Origin: Sipunculus nudus
Lineage: Eukaryota; Annelida; Sipuncula; Golfingiida; Sipunculidae
Assembly: GCA_026874595.1 (NCBI GenBank)
Contig: CM049308.1
Location: 94,789,624-94,853,623 of the forward strand
Direction: 5' to 3'
Length of the DNA: 64,000 nucleotides
Position 1 is the first letter of the stretch. The number at the start of each line of letters is the position of its first letter. The notes under the pieces were generated by a model. It saw only the letters and a list, made by a program, of their open reading frames with translations. It had not been told where the DNA came from and ran no database searches. Position numbers and translations under genes: made by a program. This document shows, piece after piece, positions 1 to 11,206 of the stretch.

Positions 1-2419
1 GTATCTAGTGAGGCGTAACAGGCTGGGAACCCGATCTGGTAGGTGATTTTGAACTCTGTATCTTGTATGTGCTTTTAATATACTCTTGTTGTTTAAACCG
101 CTGACTTTTGATTTGTTTTGTGCCTGAGTACTGATACGTTGAGTGCGCCATCAAAACCATACATCTCTACTTTTAAACGTTGCACCAAAGGCAACCCGGT
201 CCGTCACTTGGTGAGGGCAACCTTTTCCCTAAATTGGGCACCAGAAAGGGGTAACTTTTATCGGGTGACACAAGAGCCATGTATGTTTTTACATTTGTTT
301 TGTTTGACAGCTAACCGGCCAAGTATAACCCGCCTGTTTAGGCCACGAAGATAATCCCGACATCCCGCCGGCACAGCGTCTCAGACATGACATCATGACA
401 GGATGTGGTCCACCCTGTCTAGATTAAATTCACAAAGAACTGACATCGGTAATACAACTTAATAAAATTGATTTACATCGATTTGACTGGAAAATTAACC
501 AGAGGGTAGGTAAGTGTTTCATCATTCATTATATCCCCTAAACACTCCCCGGGAAATCACCAAGTTTATACATTATAGAATTAACGAAAACAAAAACATT
601 AATTTAATTTTACCATGCAACCGGCAGTAAAACTTACAATATACCTGACACAGCATAAGATAGCCCATCCACCTTTCCATCCCTAACTGACCCGCTGTAG
701 CACCCCTATAATACATGTATAACAAATAGACTGCCCCGATGGTTCAGCCAATCATCTTCTGGTATGCCTAAATATATTCAACCTTGGTCTCAGGGTAATT
801 TATACAGACCTGCCAAAGGTAAAGGTCCGAAAAAAAGAGTACGTCCTTTGGAAAAAAAAGAGTACCGTAGACTGTTTTGATATAAATAGTGAAAAAAAAG
901 TAAAATTAGCAGCAATTCCCTATTTCTCATCATACTGAACAAAGATGAGCTTCGCATATTACAAATTATATGTATACATCGTTCCCAAAGTCAGAAACAT
1001 ACATGGTGCACATCCCCCTGAATTAAGATGGGGCATTTCCACATGTTGTGACACATGCTGCATGTACATTGTATTTTTCATGTTACCAGATAGCCCGAAT
1101 GTTTTGGCTTACCGGCTGATTCCATCAAAATGTTAACTTCGCTAAATTCAGTCACGCTTTTGAATCTAAAAATAACCTGGAGTGTACACTCCTTTAGCAG
1201 CGGGAATACATGGCCGTCGTCCCAGGTCTCCTATTATGGACAATCCTTCTTGCAGATGTAGTTCCTTAATAGAAGACATCCACCGCTATTTCCATAACTG
1301 CATATATAAACCCTCGAAACCAAAAACAATCTCTATCCTACCATCCTTTCTTCCATCCATCCATCCATACTACATTTCGTTTATTTTTTACACTCATTTC
1401 ACACGTTTTGATCAACATGTTCTTCAATGACACGCTATCATCTTTGCTCGATTGCTTGGTCATATATTTCATTGTAATTGCAACGAACCGGAAAACAAAG
1501 ATAATAATGAGCTGTGCTCGTGCTCAATCCTAATTTATTTGTACCATTGTAAAAGGGCCAAGGTTCTCATGATCACATCAACACACAAACAGCCTTGATG
1601 ACAAAGTATTTGTAATTGTTTATTTGTCCACGATACACTGAAAATTAGGATAAATATACTAACCCTCTCAGAGGGGTGCTTGGACCAGCTGAAAGTGTCT
1701 CGTCAGCTGCTTAATCATAACTGTCCCGTATCACTACAACAGGAGTATTAAAAAAATATCAAGTCAAATTTACAATCATATATTCCACGTGCTATGTAAA
1801 TATTAAAACCATTACAGATGTAAGGTATGTAAAAATACTTTTATGATCACAGAGTTAAAAACAAAAGAATTACAAGTCAGTTACTGATAAACACCTAAAC
1901 CCGCCTGATAATGTCAACCAGAACTTCAGGGATGGTCAAGTAGCATGGTATGTCATTCATAAAAAATCCATTTATATTCAATTTCATTGTGTTTAATTTT
2001 GACCAAGTCACCGGTTTGGTCATCCCAATAGGTCTTTTGGCCATCCTGCTCCTGAGAAAAATTTCAACCTATTAAACTTTCTGTCATACAGGTCCGTCAC
2101 TTCTTCAGGAATGTTCTCAGTTGTCATATTGATTGAATGGGCCTACAGTTCAGATACAAATGTACTACCTCAAGAATGTTCTCAGTTGTCACACTGATCA
2201 AATGGGCCTTCAGATCGGAAACAAATGCACTCGGGCCTTCAGTTAAAAAACACTGCATTTAGAGAAATGAAACTTCTCATCCTGGTGCATATGAATAATT
2301 TTCATTCTAACATTCAACTCTGCCTTCACAACAATTATTTTTTTTTGGTTTTTTGACAGTTTGGTTGTGTTCTTTTCAATATCACCTTCAGTTTCCCAGA
2401 TACCACCAATATTGAACAC
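1..2419. other. No recognisable gene
   Basis: AT-rich sequence with only short open frames (82 codons or fewer), none resembling a known protein. I see no tandem array or clear mobile-element ends. Poly-A tracts near 830-900 are noted only. Confidence 0.5.
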
Positions 2420-2732
2420 ACACTAAAGCCTCTGTTTATTTTTAGCTCTATCCTTGGCCTCCTTAGCCAGTGATAGTCTTCTATTTTATAGCAGTCGCTG
2501 TTCAATTTTTTTTCTTGAAATCTTTGGCATATGCCTTTTCATCAGCAGCAACTGCACGTGCCTGCTTGACGGCGAGCTTTGTGCGTTCCAACTTCAAATT
2601 TTCGTCTTGCATATGAAGCCTGGCTCTTGTCTGGTGTACTTTAAACATAGCTTTTGACTCTATATGAGCGACAGAGTGGCAATTCGAGCCCGTGCTTTAA
2701 GGGAATCGCATATCGCGAAATTACGTTCTCCA
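2420..2732 (-). pseudogene. 3' part of the same decayed gene, beyond a transposon
   Basis: Minus-strand reading gives ISGERNFAICDSLKARARIA and then a coiled coil (MQDENLKLERTKLAVKQARA). Joined across the inserted element, the residues RTNIS before it run straight into SGERNFAICD after it, so this is the continuation of the relic at 5272-7105. A TAG stop and a frameshift lie near 2660. Confidence 0.5.
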
Positions 2733-3104
2733 CTTATGCAGGCCACCCAGCAGCCAGTTGAAAAAATGTAGGACATTTTTGGGAAAATAGTAGGACTTAC
2801 TAGAATTAAAAAAAAAAATAACTTATTATATACTTATATGAATGAATTCATCAATTTCAAGGATTATTATCCTAACATTTTATCTAAGTTTTATTCATCA
2901 TGATTTTGATGCACCAAAAATGATTTTTTTAATTAAAAGAAAAGTTCTGCATCTCATAAATCCTTTAGACTACATGTTGTAGAGTTCAAATATATCATGT
3001 TGAAGAGTTCTAAAAAATATGATTGTCTGTTAAAGTATACAAATGCTAGTATCTAACTTAATGTTGCTGAGTGTTATTTAGTAACAAAAGTCATCCTAGA
3101 CAGT

Positions 3105-3132
3105 TAGTGCTTTTTTTTCTTTGAGTCATTTG
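3105..3132. repeat. Left copy of a 28-bp direct repeat (target-site duplication)
   Basis: It matches 4133-4160 at 27 of 28 bases. Both copies contain the minus-strand codons for the KKKKH terminus and its stop. The pair brackets the LINE plus the small element, as expected for LINE integration, though 28 bp is on the long side. Confidence 0.55.
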
Positions 3133-3800
3133 CCAGACATGCATAAAGAATGAAATTTGCTTGCCACCTTGGAAACCGCCAAGAATTAATAAATTTCTTA
3201 ATAGAGAGGATTATAATTGGTCAAAGGTGTACCTGTTATCTCAAAGTGTGTTTCAAGATGTTAATACACAGGATTTTTCAGTATAAAGTTCTGCAGAATA
3301 TTTTGGTTACTAATTATTGGCTAGAGAAGTGGAAATTTGTAAATGATAACAAATGTACTTTTTGTAAATCTGACGGAGAAAATATAGTGCACTTATTTGG
3401 GATTGTGAATTGATTAAAGAATTTTGGTTAGCAATAGAAATTAGGTGTAATAATAGGTTGAAAGTAGATAATTTTCACCTTGATAAAGCAGGAGTTTTTC
3501 TTGGAGTGTTAGGTGAAGATATATGGAAGAATTACATTTTTTCATTGGTAAAAGCTATATTTATAGATGCAGGTGTAACGATATTAATGTAACGATAACA
3601 GGACTCGAACAATATTTCAAGCATTACATGAAGATTGAATTAATTATTGCAAAGAATAACAACAAGACACAACATCTATTGGAGAAGTGGTCAGTATTAA
3701 AGTGTTTAATTGACTGAGATATGATATGCTTTGTTAGAGAAACGGTTTTATTTTTGTACTGTATATTTTGATTGTGGAATAAAGTTTGTTAAAAAAAAGA
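3133..3800 (+). mobile_element. 5'-truncated LINE (non-LTR retrotransposon), 3' end
   Basis: The frame at 3150 codes for WKFVNDNKCTFCKSDGENIV then HLFG. This is the C-terminal zinc-binding knuckle found after reverse transcriptase in L1/Tx1-type LINEs (C-x2-C, then H-x-F-W-x-C). One missing T near 3399 shifts the frame; the match resumes as KEFWLAIEI in the next frame. The element ends with AATAAAG and an A-run at 3778-3798. Reverse transcriptase and endonuclease are absent. Confidence 0.6.
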
Positions 3801-4132
3801 CAGGCCAAAATAAAAAAAGGTATGGTTCTCAGGCACTTTTTTCAGAAATCGATGCAGGCAGGCGGTTTTTTTATTTTTAATTTTTTGGTATGTTTCGATT
3901 AAAATGTCAAATGATAAGGGAAAAGCATGATAATAACAGATTTTTTTGGCTAAACAGGTAAAAGCACCAAATAACTAAGGAAATTGTACGATTTTATCTT
4001 CTTGAAAGAAATGCCCGGGCGGCTGAAGCTCAAATTTGGTAAGTTTCTATTGAAAATCAAAATAAAAATTTTTGATGCGGGGGTTTAAAATTGGTGTGGC
4101 CTGAGAACCATACCTTTTATTTTTTTGGGCCC
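3801..4132. mobile_element. Small inverted-repeat element (MITE-like), 332 bp
   Basis: AAGGTATGGTTCTCAGGC (3817-3834) reappears inverted at 4098-4117 as GCCTGAGAACCATACCTT. The matching A/T tracts and GGCC ends extend the arms to about 33 bases each. There is no coding capacity. It sits between the LINE tail and the right-hand 28-bp flanking repeat, so it probably inserted after the LINE. Confidence 0.55.
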
Positions 4133-4160
4133 TAGTGCTTTTTCTTCTTTGAGTCATTTG
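4133..4160. repeat. Right copy of the 28-bp direct repeat
   Basis: Partner of 3105-3132. The single mismatch is a C within the T-run. Confidence 0.55.
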
Positions 4161-4700
4161 AGAGTGATTTGTTCAAAAGTTTCATGTCTTCACTGGCCTT
4201 GGTCAGTGTTTTCTGTCCACATTATAACAAAGCTTGAGCAGCTTGGATACTATGCATGTACATGTTTTCTGCTGCAAGCTTTTGTCAATCTCTCACTGGC
4301 CTCCTTAATAAGGACATTGCTAGCATCAATCTCTTTCTGCAGTTCAGACTGCTGTTTCATCAAATCCTCTCTAAAATCTGCTTTTCTTTTCAGTCCTCTA
4401 CACTCTTGATTGTTCTTTTCGGCTTCTTTCTCTTTCCTTTGCTTTTCAAGGTCTTCCTTGTACAATTTATAGGCATTCCTAAAAGCATGGGCTGTCTTAG
4501 GATGTTCTGGCACCTTACTAGGCTCTCCACACAGCCAGTAACTGATCCTTGCCACTGTTTAGTAGTCAACTGTCTTATGGCAAAGAATACATAAGGCATA
4601 GCCACATTCATTCTCAGTGCACCAATCTTTTAGACTGTGTCCATTCTCATCTTTTAATTTTATTAAAATGTGTTGATCTAGGCATGGTGGAAATCAGTAC
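4134..4700 (-). pseudogene. Coding relic carried by the 2.5-kb transposon
   Basis: Minus-strand frames give a CILCHKT motif with upstream Cys (zinc-finger-like), then ISYWLCGEPSKVPEHPKTAH, then a long charged coiled coil (KEDLEKQRKEKEAEKNN; SELQKEIDASNVLIKEASER). It ends at SLSNDSKKKKH before a TAG at about 4132-4134. Stops and shifts near 4575 and 4240 break it. It was probably the accessory or transposase gene of the element, but the catalytic part is absent. The function is not identified. Confidence 0.4.
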
Positions 4701-5271
4701 ACTTGCACCTTGTCCATAAGATTACTGCAGCATAAAACTACAAACACATTGTTACAGGACAGTCTTTCAGGTTTGGTCAAATCCATTTTATCTCAACAGG
4801 TGTATAGCATCATTGTAGTCGTCACTGCTGTATCGAGTTATCAAGTAACTAGCCCTGTGTGTTTAAGTGTACACCCCTGTGTTGCAATAATGGGTTAGCC
4901 CCTTCATGCAACAAAGTCACCAATGCAGCTGTCTGCAGGGCTGGACATGCAGTAATTAGACTGGCTGATAACATGCTGACTGGGGTGCAAGTACCAACAA
5001 AGACAACCATAACAGAGGCTCTCCTGTTATCTTAGGAAGTGCACCAGGGGGCTATGCAATGATACCATTGCTGTTTACTGCATCATAGAAGTTCCACTTG
5101 CAATTATCAATTGATATGAGAGATTTTCAAAAATAAAAAGCTTTAATCCAATTTTTTTAAGTTTTCTTTTTAAAAAGTAGGAATTAGGTCCAAAAAGTAG
5201 GAAAAGCAGGACATAGTAGGACAGGTGTTGAAAAAGTAGGAAAAGTAGGACCGCTTGGTGGCCTGCTTATG

Positions 5272-7105
5272 TTTGTTCGGCTACATGTCTGTGCCACATT
5301 CACTAAAACATCTGCGGCATCCAAAACTTGTCCACCTTGAAACTGATCCTGCAGGTGTCTGCGCATCACTTCCACTTCTGCTTTTCAAAATTGTTGTAAT
5401 AGGGTCACTGTTTTAGCATCATTCTGTCAACGAGGTCTAGATACCATCCACTTTTACTGGCACACCATCATACATTCTTTGACTGCAAGACAGTAGTTGG
5501 TGGGCATCTCTTTACAGGCACTCAAGTCTGTCCACTGCGCCTTGAAACTTACTCAGGTCTAAGATATTGTCTGCATTTCCAACGAGTCTCATCCATGCGC
5601 CACTCACCTGTTTGCCGAAAAGTCCCAGTGCTCAGGGTGGTCATCGGTTCTTAGCGCATTCAACAAGAAAATGTGCACTGCATTTGTTGGCATGAATATC
5701 GAGGTAAAGGAATCTGAAATGCAGTCTGACAGGCGAAAAAGAATACCACTGCTCAAGAAATAGATGTGGAATCTGTTACCGACAAACCGATAGTAGAAGG
5801 TCTTGCTTTCTTTTGAAATTCTACCTTTTATGGTGAGGTATTGGGTCAGGTCAGCTTTACACGAATAGCCTACTTTGTGCTGTGAAACAATTTAGCAGTT
5901 AACCCAACCAATGCCTGTGTGAGACTTTCACCACGGCCGGTGAAGGGAGGGTTGCTGTGTCTTTCTGTTTTTATTTCTTTGCAATTTAGTTCCTCAAAAG
6001 CCTTTACACCTTTATCACACGCCTTAGCGACAGAGTCTGGGGGATGCATATAGCACACTTGAACTGATTCAGTTTAAACCTTTAATACTATTTAATTTGG
6101 TATCAACTGCATGATTTGTGGCACACATATCAGTAAGCGTGTTTGGCACATTTTTCAAAATATCAGTTTGATCATCAGGTGTCGGTGTACTTTCAGCTTT
6201 CTGTATGCTATCATAATCAGTGGCTCTTCCATCAACCTGTCCGCGCACACCTAGCAGGTAGGTTTTCTCATCTGTAGCGACTTCAGTTACTACCAAGTGG
6301 CCTAACGGTTTTGTAGGGCCATCATACTTAATTGTAGTGTTAGACCTATAGCATGCAAGCAGTCCCTCCTTTTCCTGTTGCCTGTACAAAACCTTCATTT
6401 CATGACAAAACTGGTTCTGTGTTGCATAACACGGCAGTTTGCCATTAACATTGCAACTATTGTTACACATGCATTGTTTTTTATCGTTTAAGACACATTT
6501 CTTTTGAAGACGCCCACTTCTTGTGGGTGATAACTCGCTTCACGTATATTGTGTGGAAACATTTTGTTGTTCATCATGGTATCCGCCGAGGGTGGCCGAT
6601 TTTCTAACATTGTGACATAATCATTTTCAGTTGCAGCAAAAGTAGCTGCAAGTTCTTTGAGTGTTTTATTCTTTCATGCAAACTCCTTAACCAGTTAGTT
6701 CTTTGTTTGTGTCACCACATCTCTCATTCTTGCTTCTGCAGACTCTTTATGTTTCTTTACAGCATACTTTGCAATAACCTGGGACCTCCTTAGTTGTCGC
6801 TTCTCTTTATAAGTTGATTGCAATTTTTGTTTAAGGCTAGTCACAATTTTTTTCGCACTCTTTCTTGTCATGTCTTTGTTTCTCTTTCAGTTTAGCTATA
6901 TGGTTAGGTTTTTATGCTTTATGGATTGATTCACTCTTTTTGGATTGTACAAGATTATCTTCTTCTTCAGCTGGTCATTTTCTAATTTCAGTTTTTTAAC
7001 CTGCTCTTCTTGAATTTCTATATGTTGTTCCAGTTCCTTAACTTTACGAGTCTGAACTGTGAGTTCATTTGATAGTCTATCATTAACAACATGGAGAATT
7101 TCATC
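5272..7105 (-). pseudogene. Decayed gene of a multicopy invertebrate family, 5' and middle part
   Basis: Read on the minus strand from about 7105, the broken frames give in order a coiled coil (VKELEQHIEIQEEQVKKLKL), a Lys/Arg-rich stretch (TRKSAKKIVTSLKQKLQ), HLVVTEVATDEKTYLLGVRG, a DMCATNHA block, a MHPPDS block, FYYRFVGNRFHIYFLSSGIL and MRRHLQDQFQGGQ. This order recalls, from memory and unchecked, a large family of uncharacterised genes common in molluscs and cnidarians and likely linked to mobile DNA. Several frameshifts and stops separate the blocks. The longest clean run is 133 codons at 6069-6470. Function is unknown. Confidence 0.5.
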
Positions 7106-7625
7106 AGACCGCTTTAAACGTTTAGAAGGAATTTCCTCAGACGCATTGGCTGCAGTACCACACTTACACTATATTCAGGCGTACGGGGTCGCTTTAACCC
7201 TGAATCCCTCTGGTTGTATTTTAAAACAAATTCATCATCAAGGAAAGCTTACAGTTTTTCAGCATTACGCAATTTACGCTAGTTCTTTTGTAGCTTTTGT
7301 AGTTGTTGTTTTATTTCAGAAATATTTGGGTAAAAACGCGAATATCTATGTCACAAACAGAGCTATCCCATTTTAATCAATTTGATATTTTCAGATATAA
7401 CCTCTTTCCAAGTGATATTTCTTTTTTTGCACTGAACTGCAGCTAGGATAGCACATTCGTCCCGATTTTTTGTCAACAAGACCAAATCTGGACAAAACTG
7501 GACAGAAAATCTGCTTCCTACATAGATTCCATGTATAATGATAAGAGAAGAAAGAAAGTTTTTTAATTTTAAAATCATATGTAGTATATATATGCAATTT
7601 CAGCCTAATGCTACATTTATTAATT

Positions 7626-8684
7626 GTATCCCCAGACAAAGTCGGGGGGGTACTATGTTTTCATGACGGTCCCGCCGCCGCATATAAATCTTGTTGGCGC
7701 GATAACTAAAAAAATATTTCACGTATCTTTACCAAACTTGGTATATGTATAGATATGGGTAAGAGGACGAGGCCTATTTAAAATGAGGTGATGACCTTTA
7801 CTAGGAGATTGTCCTTGACCTTGAATAGATCTAATTTTGGGGAAAATCACACAAATTCTTAAATATCTCAAGAAATCTTGCATGGATTGATCCAAAATTC
7901 AAAACACAGTCTGTTTACCATAACAAGGCCGCGTGACCGGAGGTCGGATTAAGAGAGGCATTACGCCGTGTTTCAGCCAGCAGAAATATGTATTACATAT
8001 TTTTGGCCAAGTCAGACCGGGCATCTCCTGATTGACACGTGCTTTGGCTCAGCGATGGACACGGCCCCGCGCTGTGTTTATGTTGACACCTTTCATCGCG
8101 CCCGGTCCACTGTTTTTAACAGTTGTTTACAGGAGAAAGCAAACGGTTTCAGGGCAATATTTTCGCAGGTGTATATATATTTTAAGGGGAAGAAACTATT
8201 TTTTTTCGTGTTAACTCAACATGCTTTATAGGTGATTGGGCCCCTTTAAATTGGGGTCATGACCTTGAATTTTCCCATATTTGGTGAAATTCACACAAAA
8301 TCTTTAATATCTCAGTAAGGGATACATTGAATGATAAATATCAAAATGACCGAAGATCTTGGATAGCTTTGTCTTTAACAGAAGACAGGTGGCGCCACCT
8401 TGTGTTGTTTTCTTGTTAAAATGATGTTAACGCAATAACTCCAATAGGAATTTGAGGTACAGTCACCAAACCCACAGGTTTGATGCATCTTTTCAACGGC
8501 TAGGTCAAGTTCGAACATGGATGACCTTGATGCATTTTTTTTCAAGGTCACAGCAGCGATTATGCTAAAATGATATTAGGGCAATAACTCAAAAAGAATT
8601 AATGGTACAGCCACTAAACCTACAGTTTAGATGCAACTTAGCAAGGGCTGGGGGGGGGGGGGGGGGGTAATTGTCTGGGGATAC
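7626..8684. mobile_element. Dispersed element with GTATCCCCAGACAA inverted ends
   Basis: GTATCCCCAGACAA at 7626-7639 recurs inverted at 8671-8684. The sequence just beyond (ACTATGGCACCTGCGGTG to ATCTAGTT, ending about 8715) recurs at 42405-42437. The body has the wording of dispersed bivalve repeats (CCAAACTTGGTATA, CAATAACTC, GGTGGCGCCACCT). An 18-G run lies at 8650-8667. A CG-richer patch at 7930-8130 looks foreign to the rest and may be a nested insert. No gene is seen. Confidence 0.45.
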
Positions 8685-8715
8685 TATGGCACCTGCGGTG
8701 CCAAGAAATATCTAG

Positions 8716-9082
8716 TTGAAATATATTATTAATTCTTTACGTTATAATACAATAAACAGTGTGGTACAACCTCGTGTGGAGCCAGTGGTCCGGTTACAAG
8801 GACACTGTCATGTCAGCAGTGATAATGTAATACATGCACACAGCTGTCTGTAACAATCTCATTTGCCATAGTCAGTTGAAACAGCTCGAATCATTATTTG
8901 AGAATCGTTATGTGAGAAAGCAACAAATAAATCCTTTGTGCAACATATGCAAGACCCGCAAATAGTCATCTCGGTTCAGTATCTGTTTCCTGGCATAATA
9001 ACCTCAGTTACCTCATGAATTACGGTTCGAATGAATGAGTTCGCGCTAACCCAAATCATCTTGTTTATTTAGTTGACACCAG
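8716..9082. other. Relic of a foldback-type repeat, no gene
   Basis: GCAGTGATAATGTAATACAT at 8816-8835 resembles 11481-11501 inside the 483-bp foldback element, suggesting a worn copy. Nothing else is recognised. Confidence 0.3.
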
Positions 9083-9163
9083 ATGGCGTCACCGCGTTTG
9101 TGCGGTCTTTCTGTATCACAAGGCTGCGCATGCGTAAGCTTCCGGACAACGGGAAGTCAACAG
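9083..9163 (+). promoter_or_regulatory. Candidate TTLL5 promoter and non-coding first exon
   Basis: This short stretch is far richer in CpG than its AT-rich surroundings. It carries TGCGCATGCGT (NRF1-like), CTTCCGG (ETS-like) and CAGATGGCGTC (YY1-like) within about 80 bases, a set typical of broadly active animal promoters. It ends in CAACAG followed by GTACGC, a usable donor at 9164. The first coding exon begins after an acceptor at 17248, so an upstream leader exon is expected, and this is the best candidate seen. Linking the two is inference. An open frame of 60 codons starts at 9083 but resembles nothing known to me. Confidence 0.4.
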
Positions 9164-9653
9164 GTACGCGCACGTAAACGTTTAAAAAACAAACACATAT
9201 TCAGACTTTATCTACAAATTGTCTTTCAATTAACCAATTGGTGTCTTCGCGATAGAAATACCTAGGTTTCAGACGTTTATTCTGTGAAAGTTAGTATTGA
9301 TTTTCTTGAAGTTTTGCTGTTCTCAAGGGAATGGGCGATAATTAAGGAGATCTTGGCAGCAGTTGCTAAGGCAATGGTCTTGGGATTGAACATTATTGTG
9401 GGAACTCTTGAAACTTAGGAAAAGGAATTGGCCGTTTATCATCAGGTAAAATAATGTTAGTTGAGTATTTACAGGAAACACGAGTACTTAATATTTACTG
9501 CCTAAAGCCATTGTAAAGGAAATGACTGAGACAGTGAGTTCACTAAAAATTCATTGATCATCTGGTTGCAGCTACAGACTGTACAATGTGTGCAACCCTG
9601 GTTTGCTTAAGGTAAAGAGAAATGTGTGAAATATTTAATGTGGCCAGTAAATT
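9164..9653 (+). other. Start of the proposed 5' UTR intron
   Basis: Apart from the X-box-like site at 9362, this stretch holds no open frame or repeat that I recognise. Confidence 0.35.
9362..9375 (+). promoter_or_regulatory. RFX X-box-like site
   Basis: GTTGCTAAGGCAAT is a near-palindrome one base away from a perfect pair of RFX half-sites (GTTGC, two-base-centred spacer, GGCAAC). RFX factors drive ciliary genes in animals, and TTLL5 is a ciliary and flagellar enzyme. The site lies about 200 bases downstream of the proposed first exon. It is one motif and could occur by chance. Confidence 0.35.
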
Positions 9654-9904
9654 GGAGCGAATATAGAATACCTCAGGCACCCTGGTTATCAGAACGTCCT
9701 AAAGAGGGCGATACATTTGATGGGGATAGAGAGGAAAAATGGGGTATAGTCTTTTTGGGGTTCATTTTAAATAATAGAAGAGTTGTGATGTGACTTGTAA
9801 CATCTGAGTATCTGACTGTTAGGTATGTCTTGTACCTATCTGATGTCCGGTACTGTTTGATCTGGAAGAGACAGAGATATATGTGATTATTATACATGAC
9901 ATTC

Positions 9905-10040
9905 AATGAACATATCCATGAGCAAGACTCGAACCAGCGACCGCATGCAGAGGAGTCCTGAGCTCTACCACTGAGCTATGAAGACTTGTTGAATATTTTC
10001 GGAAAATGGGGGTATTTAAGTTTAGACAAAAGATGTTTAT
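9905..10040 (-). repeat. tRNA-derived repeat, copy 1
   Basis: Minus-strand TAGCTCAGTGGTAGAGC (A box) and GGTTCGAGTCT (B box) are tRNA-like and suitably spaced. The anticodon stem and the T stem do not pair well, so this is not a working tRNA. It lies inside the 9654-11142 element. A related, more worn copy is at 11915-12040. Confidence 0.5.
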
Positions 10041-10263
10041 GCGTGAATGAGCATGATCACGTGAGTTGGTCTCGTTGTCAAAGTGTTGGGGGAACCCAAG
10101 TTGTGATGACGTCATTTATAGTGGGCCAAATCATCCGTAGACCAAATCGTCAATTCATATGTTTGACATGGAAATGTGTAGTAGGCCTAGTAAGACGAGG
10201 TACTAAATAGATATGAAAGTGAAAATGGAAACAATGATGTAAAATGATGAATGATATAGAATG

Positions 10264-10796
10264 TGAAATAATGATGGGGGGGGAGACCCCCCATAAACCC
10301 CTCTGTATTAGGTAGAATGATTATAATTAATGATAAATAATAAGGAATAATTGGAGGGAGACCCCCTAAACCCCCCTGTATAAGGTAGAATGATAGGAAT
10401 GAATGATAAATAATGAGGAATAATTGGGGGGAGACCCCCAAACCCCCCTGTATTAGATAGAATGATAATAATGAATGAGAAATAAAGTGGAATAATGATG
10501 GGGGGAGACCCCCAAAACCCCCCTGTAATAGGATAAGAATGAATGATAAATAATGAGGAATAATGATAAGAATGAATGATAAATAATGAGGAATAATGAT
10601 GGAGGGAGACCCCACAACCCCCCCCCCCCCCCCCTGTAATAGGTAGAATGATAAGAATGAATGATAAATAATGAGGAATAATGATGGGGGGAGACCCCCC
10701 AAACCCCCCCTGTAATAGGTAGAATGGTAAGAATGAATGATAAATAATGAGGAATAATTGGGGGGGAGACCCCCCCCCCCCCCTTGTGGGAGGAAT
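10264..10796. repeat. Minisatellite, about 74 bp x 7
   Basis: Each unit has a G-run, AGA, a C-run (GGGGGGAGACCCCC), AACCCCCCTGTA and AGAATGAATGATAAATAATG. The G/AGA/C blocks can fold on themselves. Homopolymer lengths vary from unit to unit, as slippage would give. Minus-strand open frames of 168-171 codons are by-products. Confidence 0.85.
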
Positions 10797-11206
10797 GGAT
10801 GAGTGATAGATCAATGAATCAGTAGGAAAAGATCGTGGAGAAATGGCACAGGAACGAAGTGAAGTGTAGCGAGATAGTGAATGGATGAGATTGTGTGAGA
10901 TGGTGATTCCTGTTGACGTAATGGAGAAAGTAGGGGAAGCCTAAGACAACATGGCGGCGTTGGTTTAGGAAAGACAGAAGGGGGTGGAATAAAGGATCAA
11001 ATAATAGAACACTTAGAAGGAATGGACAAATAGACAGTTATTAGCGACGGTATGTGTTACTAAATACATACATCTCTTGCAATAGACAGGGTGGGCCAGC
11101 TATGTTGGCCGGTTTAGGTGCCTGAGGTATTCTATATTCGTACCAGTAAATTAACTGAACTTCAGCATAACATTTATTTCATCTGCATACCTTTCACTGA
11201 ATGTAG

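Larger units (their letters stand above)
2739..5265. mobile_element. Inverted-repeat DNA transposon, 2.5 kb, inserted in the relic gene
   Basis: The ends are CAGGCCACC (2739-2747) and GGTGGCCTG (5257-5265), with similarity continuing a few bases inward. Both sides carry the direct repeat CTTATG (2733-2738 and 5266-5271). Removing the element and one repeat rejoins the host reading frame, which supports a true insertion. It contains a minus-strand coding relic, a LINE fragment and a small inverted-repeat element. The superfamily cannot be named safely. Confidence 0.6.
9654..11142. mobile_element. Inverted-repeat DNA element, 1.49 kb, with 10-bp target duplication
   Basis: Perfect 24-bp inverted arms lie at 9658-9681 (CGAATATAGAATACCTCAGG and four more bases) and 11117-11140. 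CCAGTAAATT flanks both sides (9644-9653 and 11143-11152). Inside are a tRNA-like minus-strand repeat and a 74-bp tandem array. No transposase frame is seen, so it is probably non-autonomous. Confidence 0.65.

Noticed and set aside
118-354. 78-residue protein at the left edge
   Set aside because: It begins at a TTG rather than ATG and has no recognisable motif or splice context.
9917-9985. Functional tRNA gene on the minus strand
   Set aside because: A and B boxes are present, but the anticodon stem and T stem mispair and a related copy at 11915 shares flanking sequence, so it is a tRNA-derived repeat.
10945-10960. Promoter suggested by ACAACATGGCGGCG (YY1-like)
   Set aside because: It lies inside a mobile element with no other promoter signs or donor nearby.
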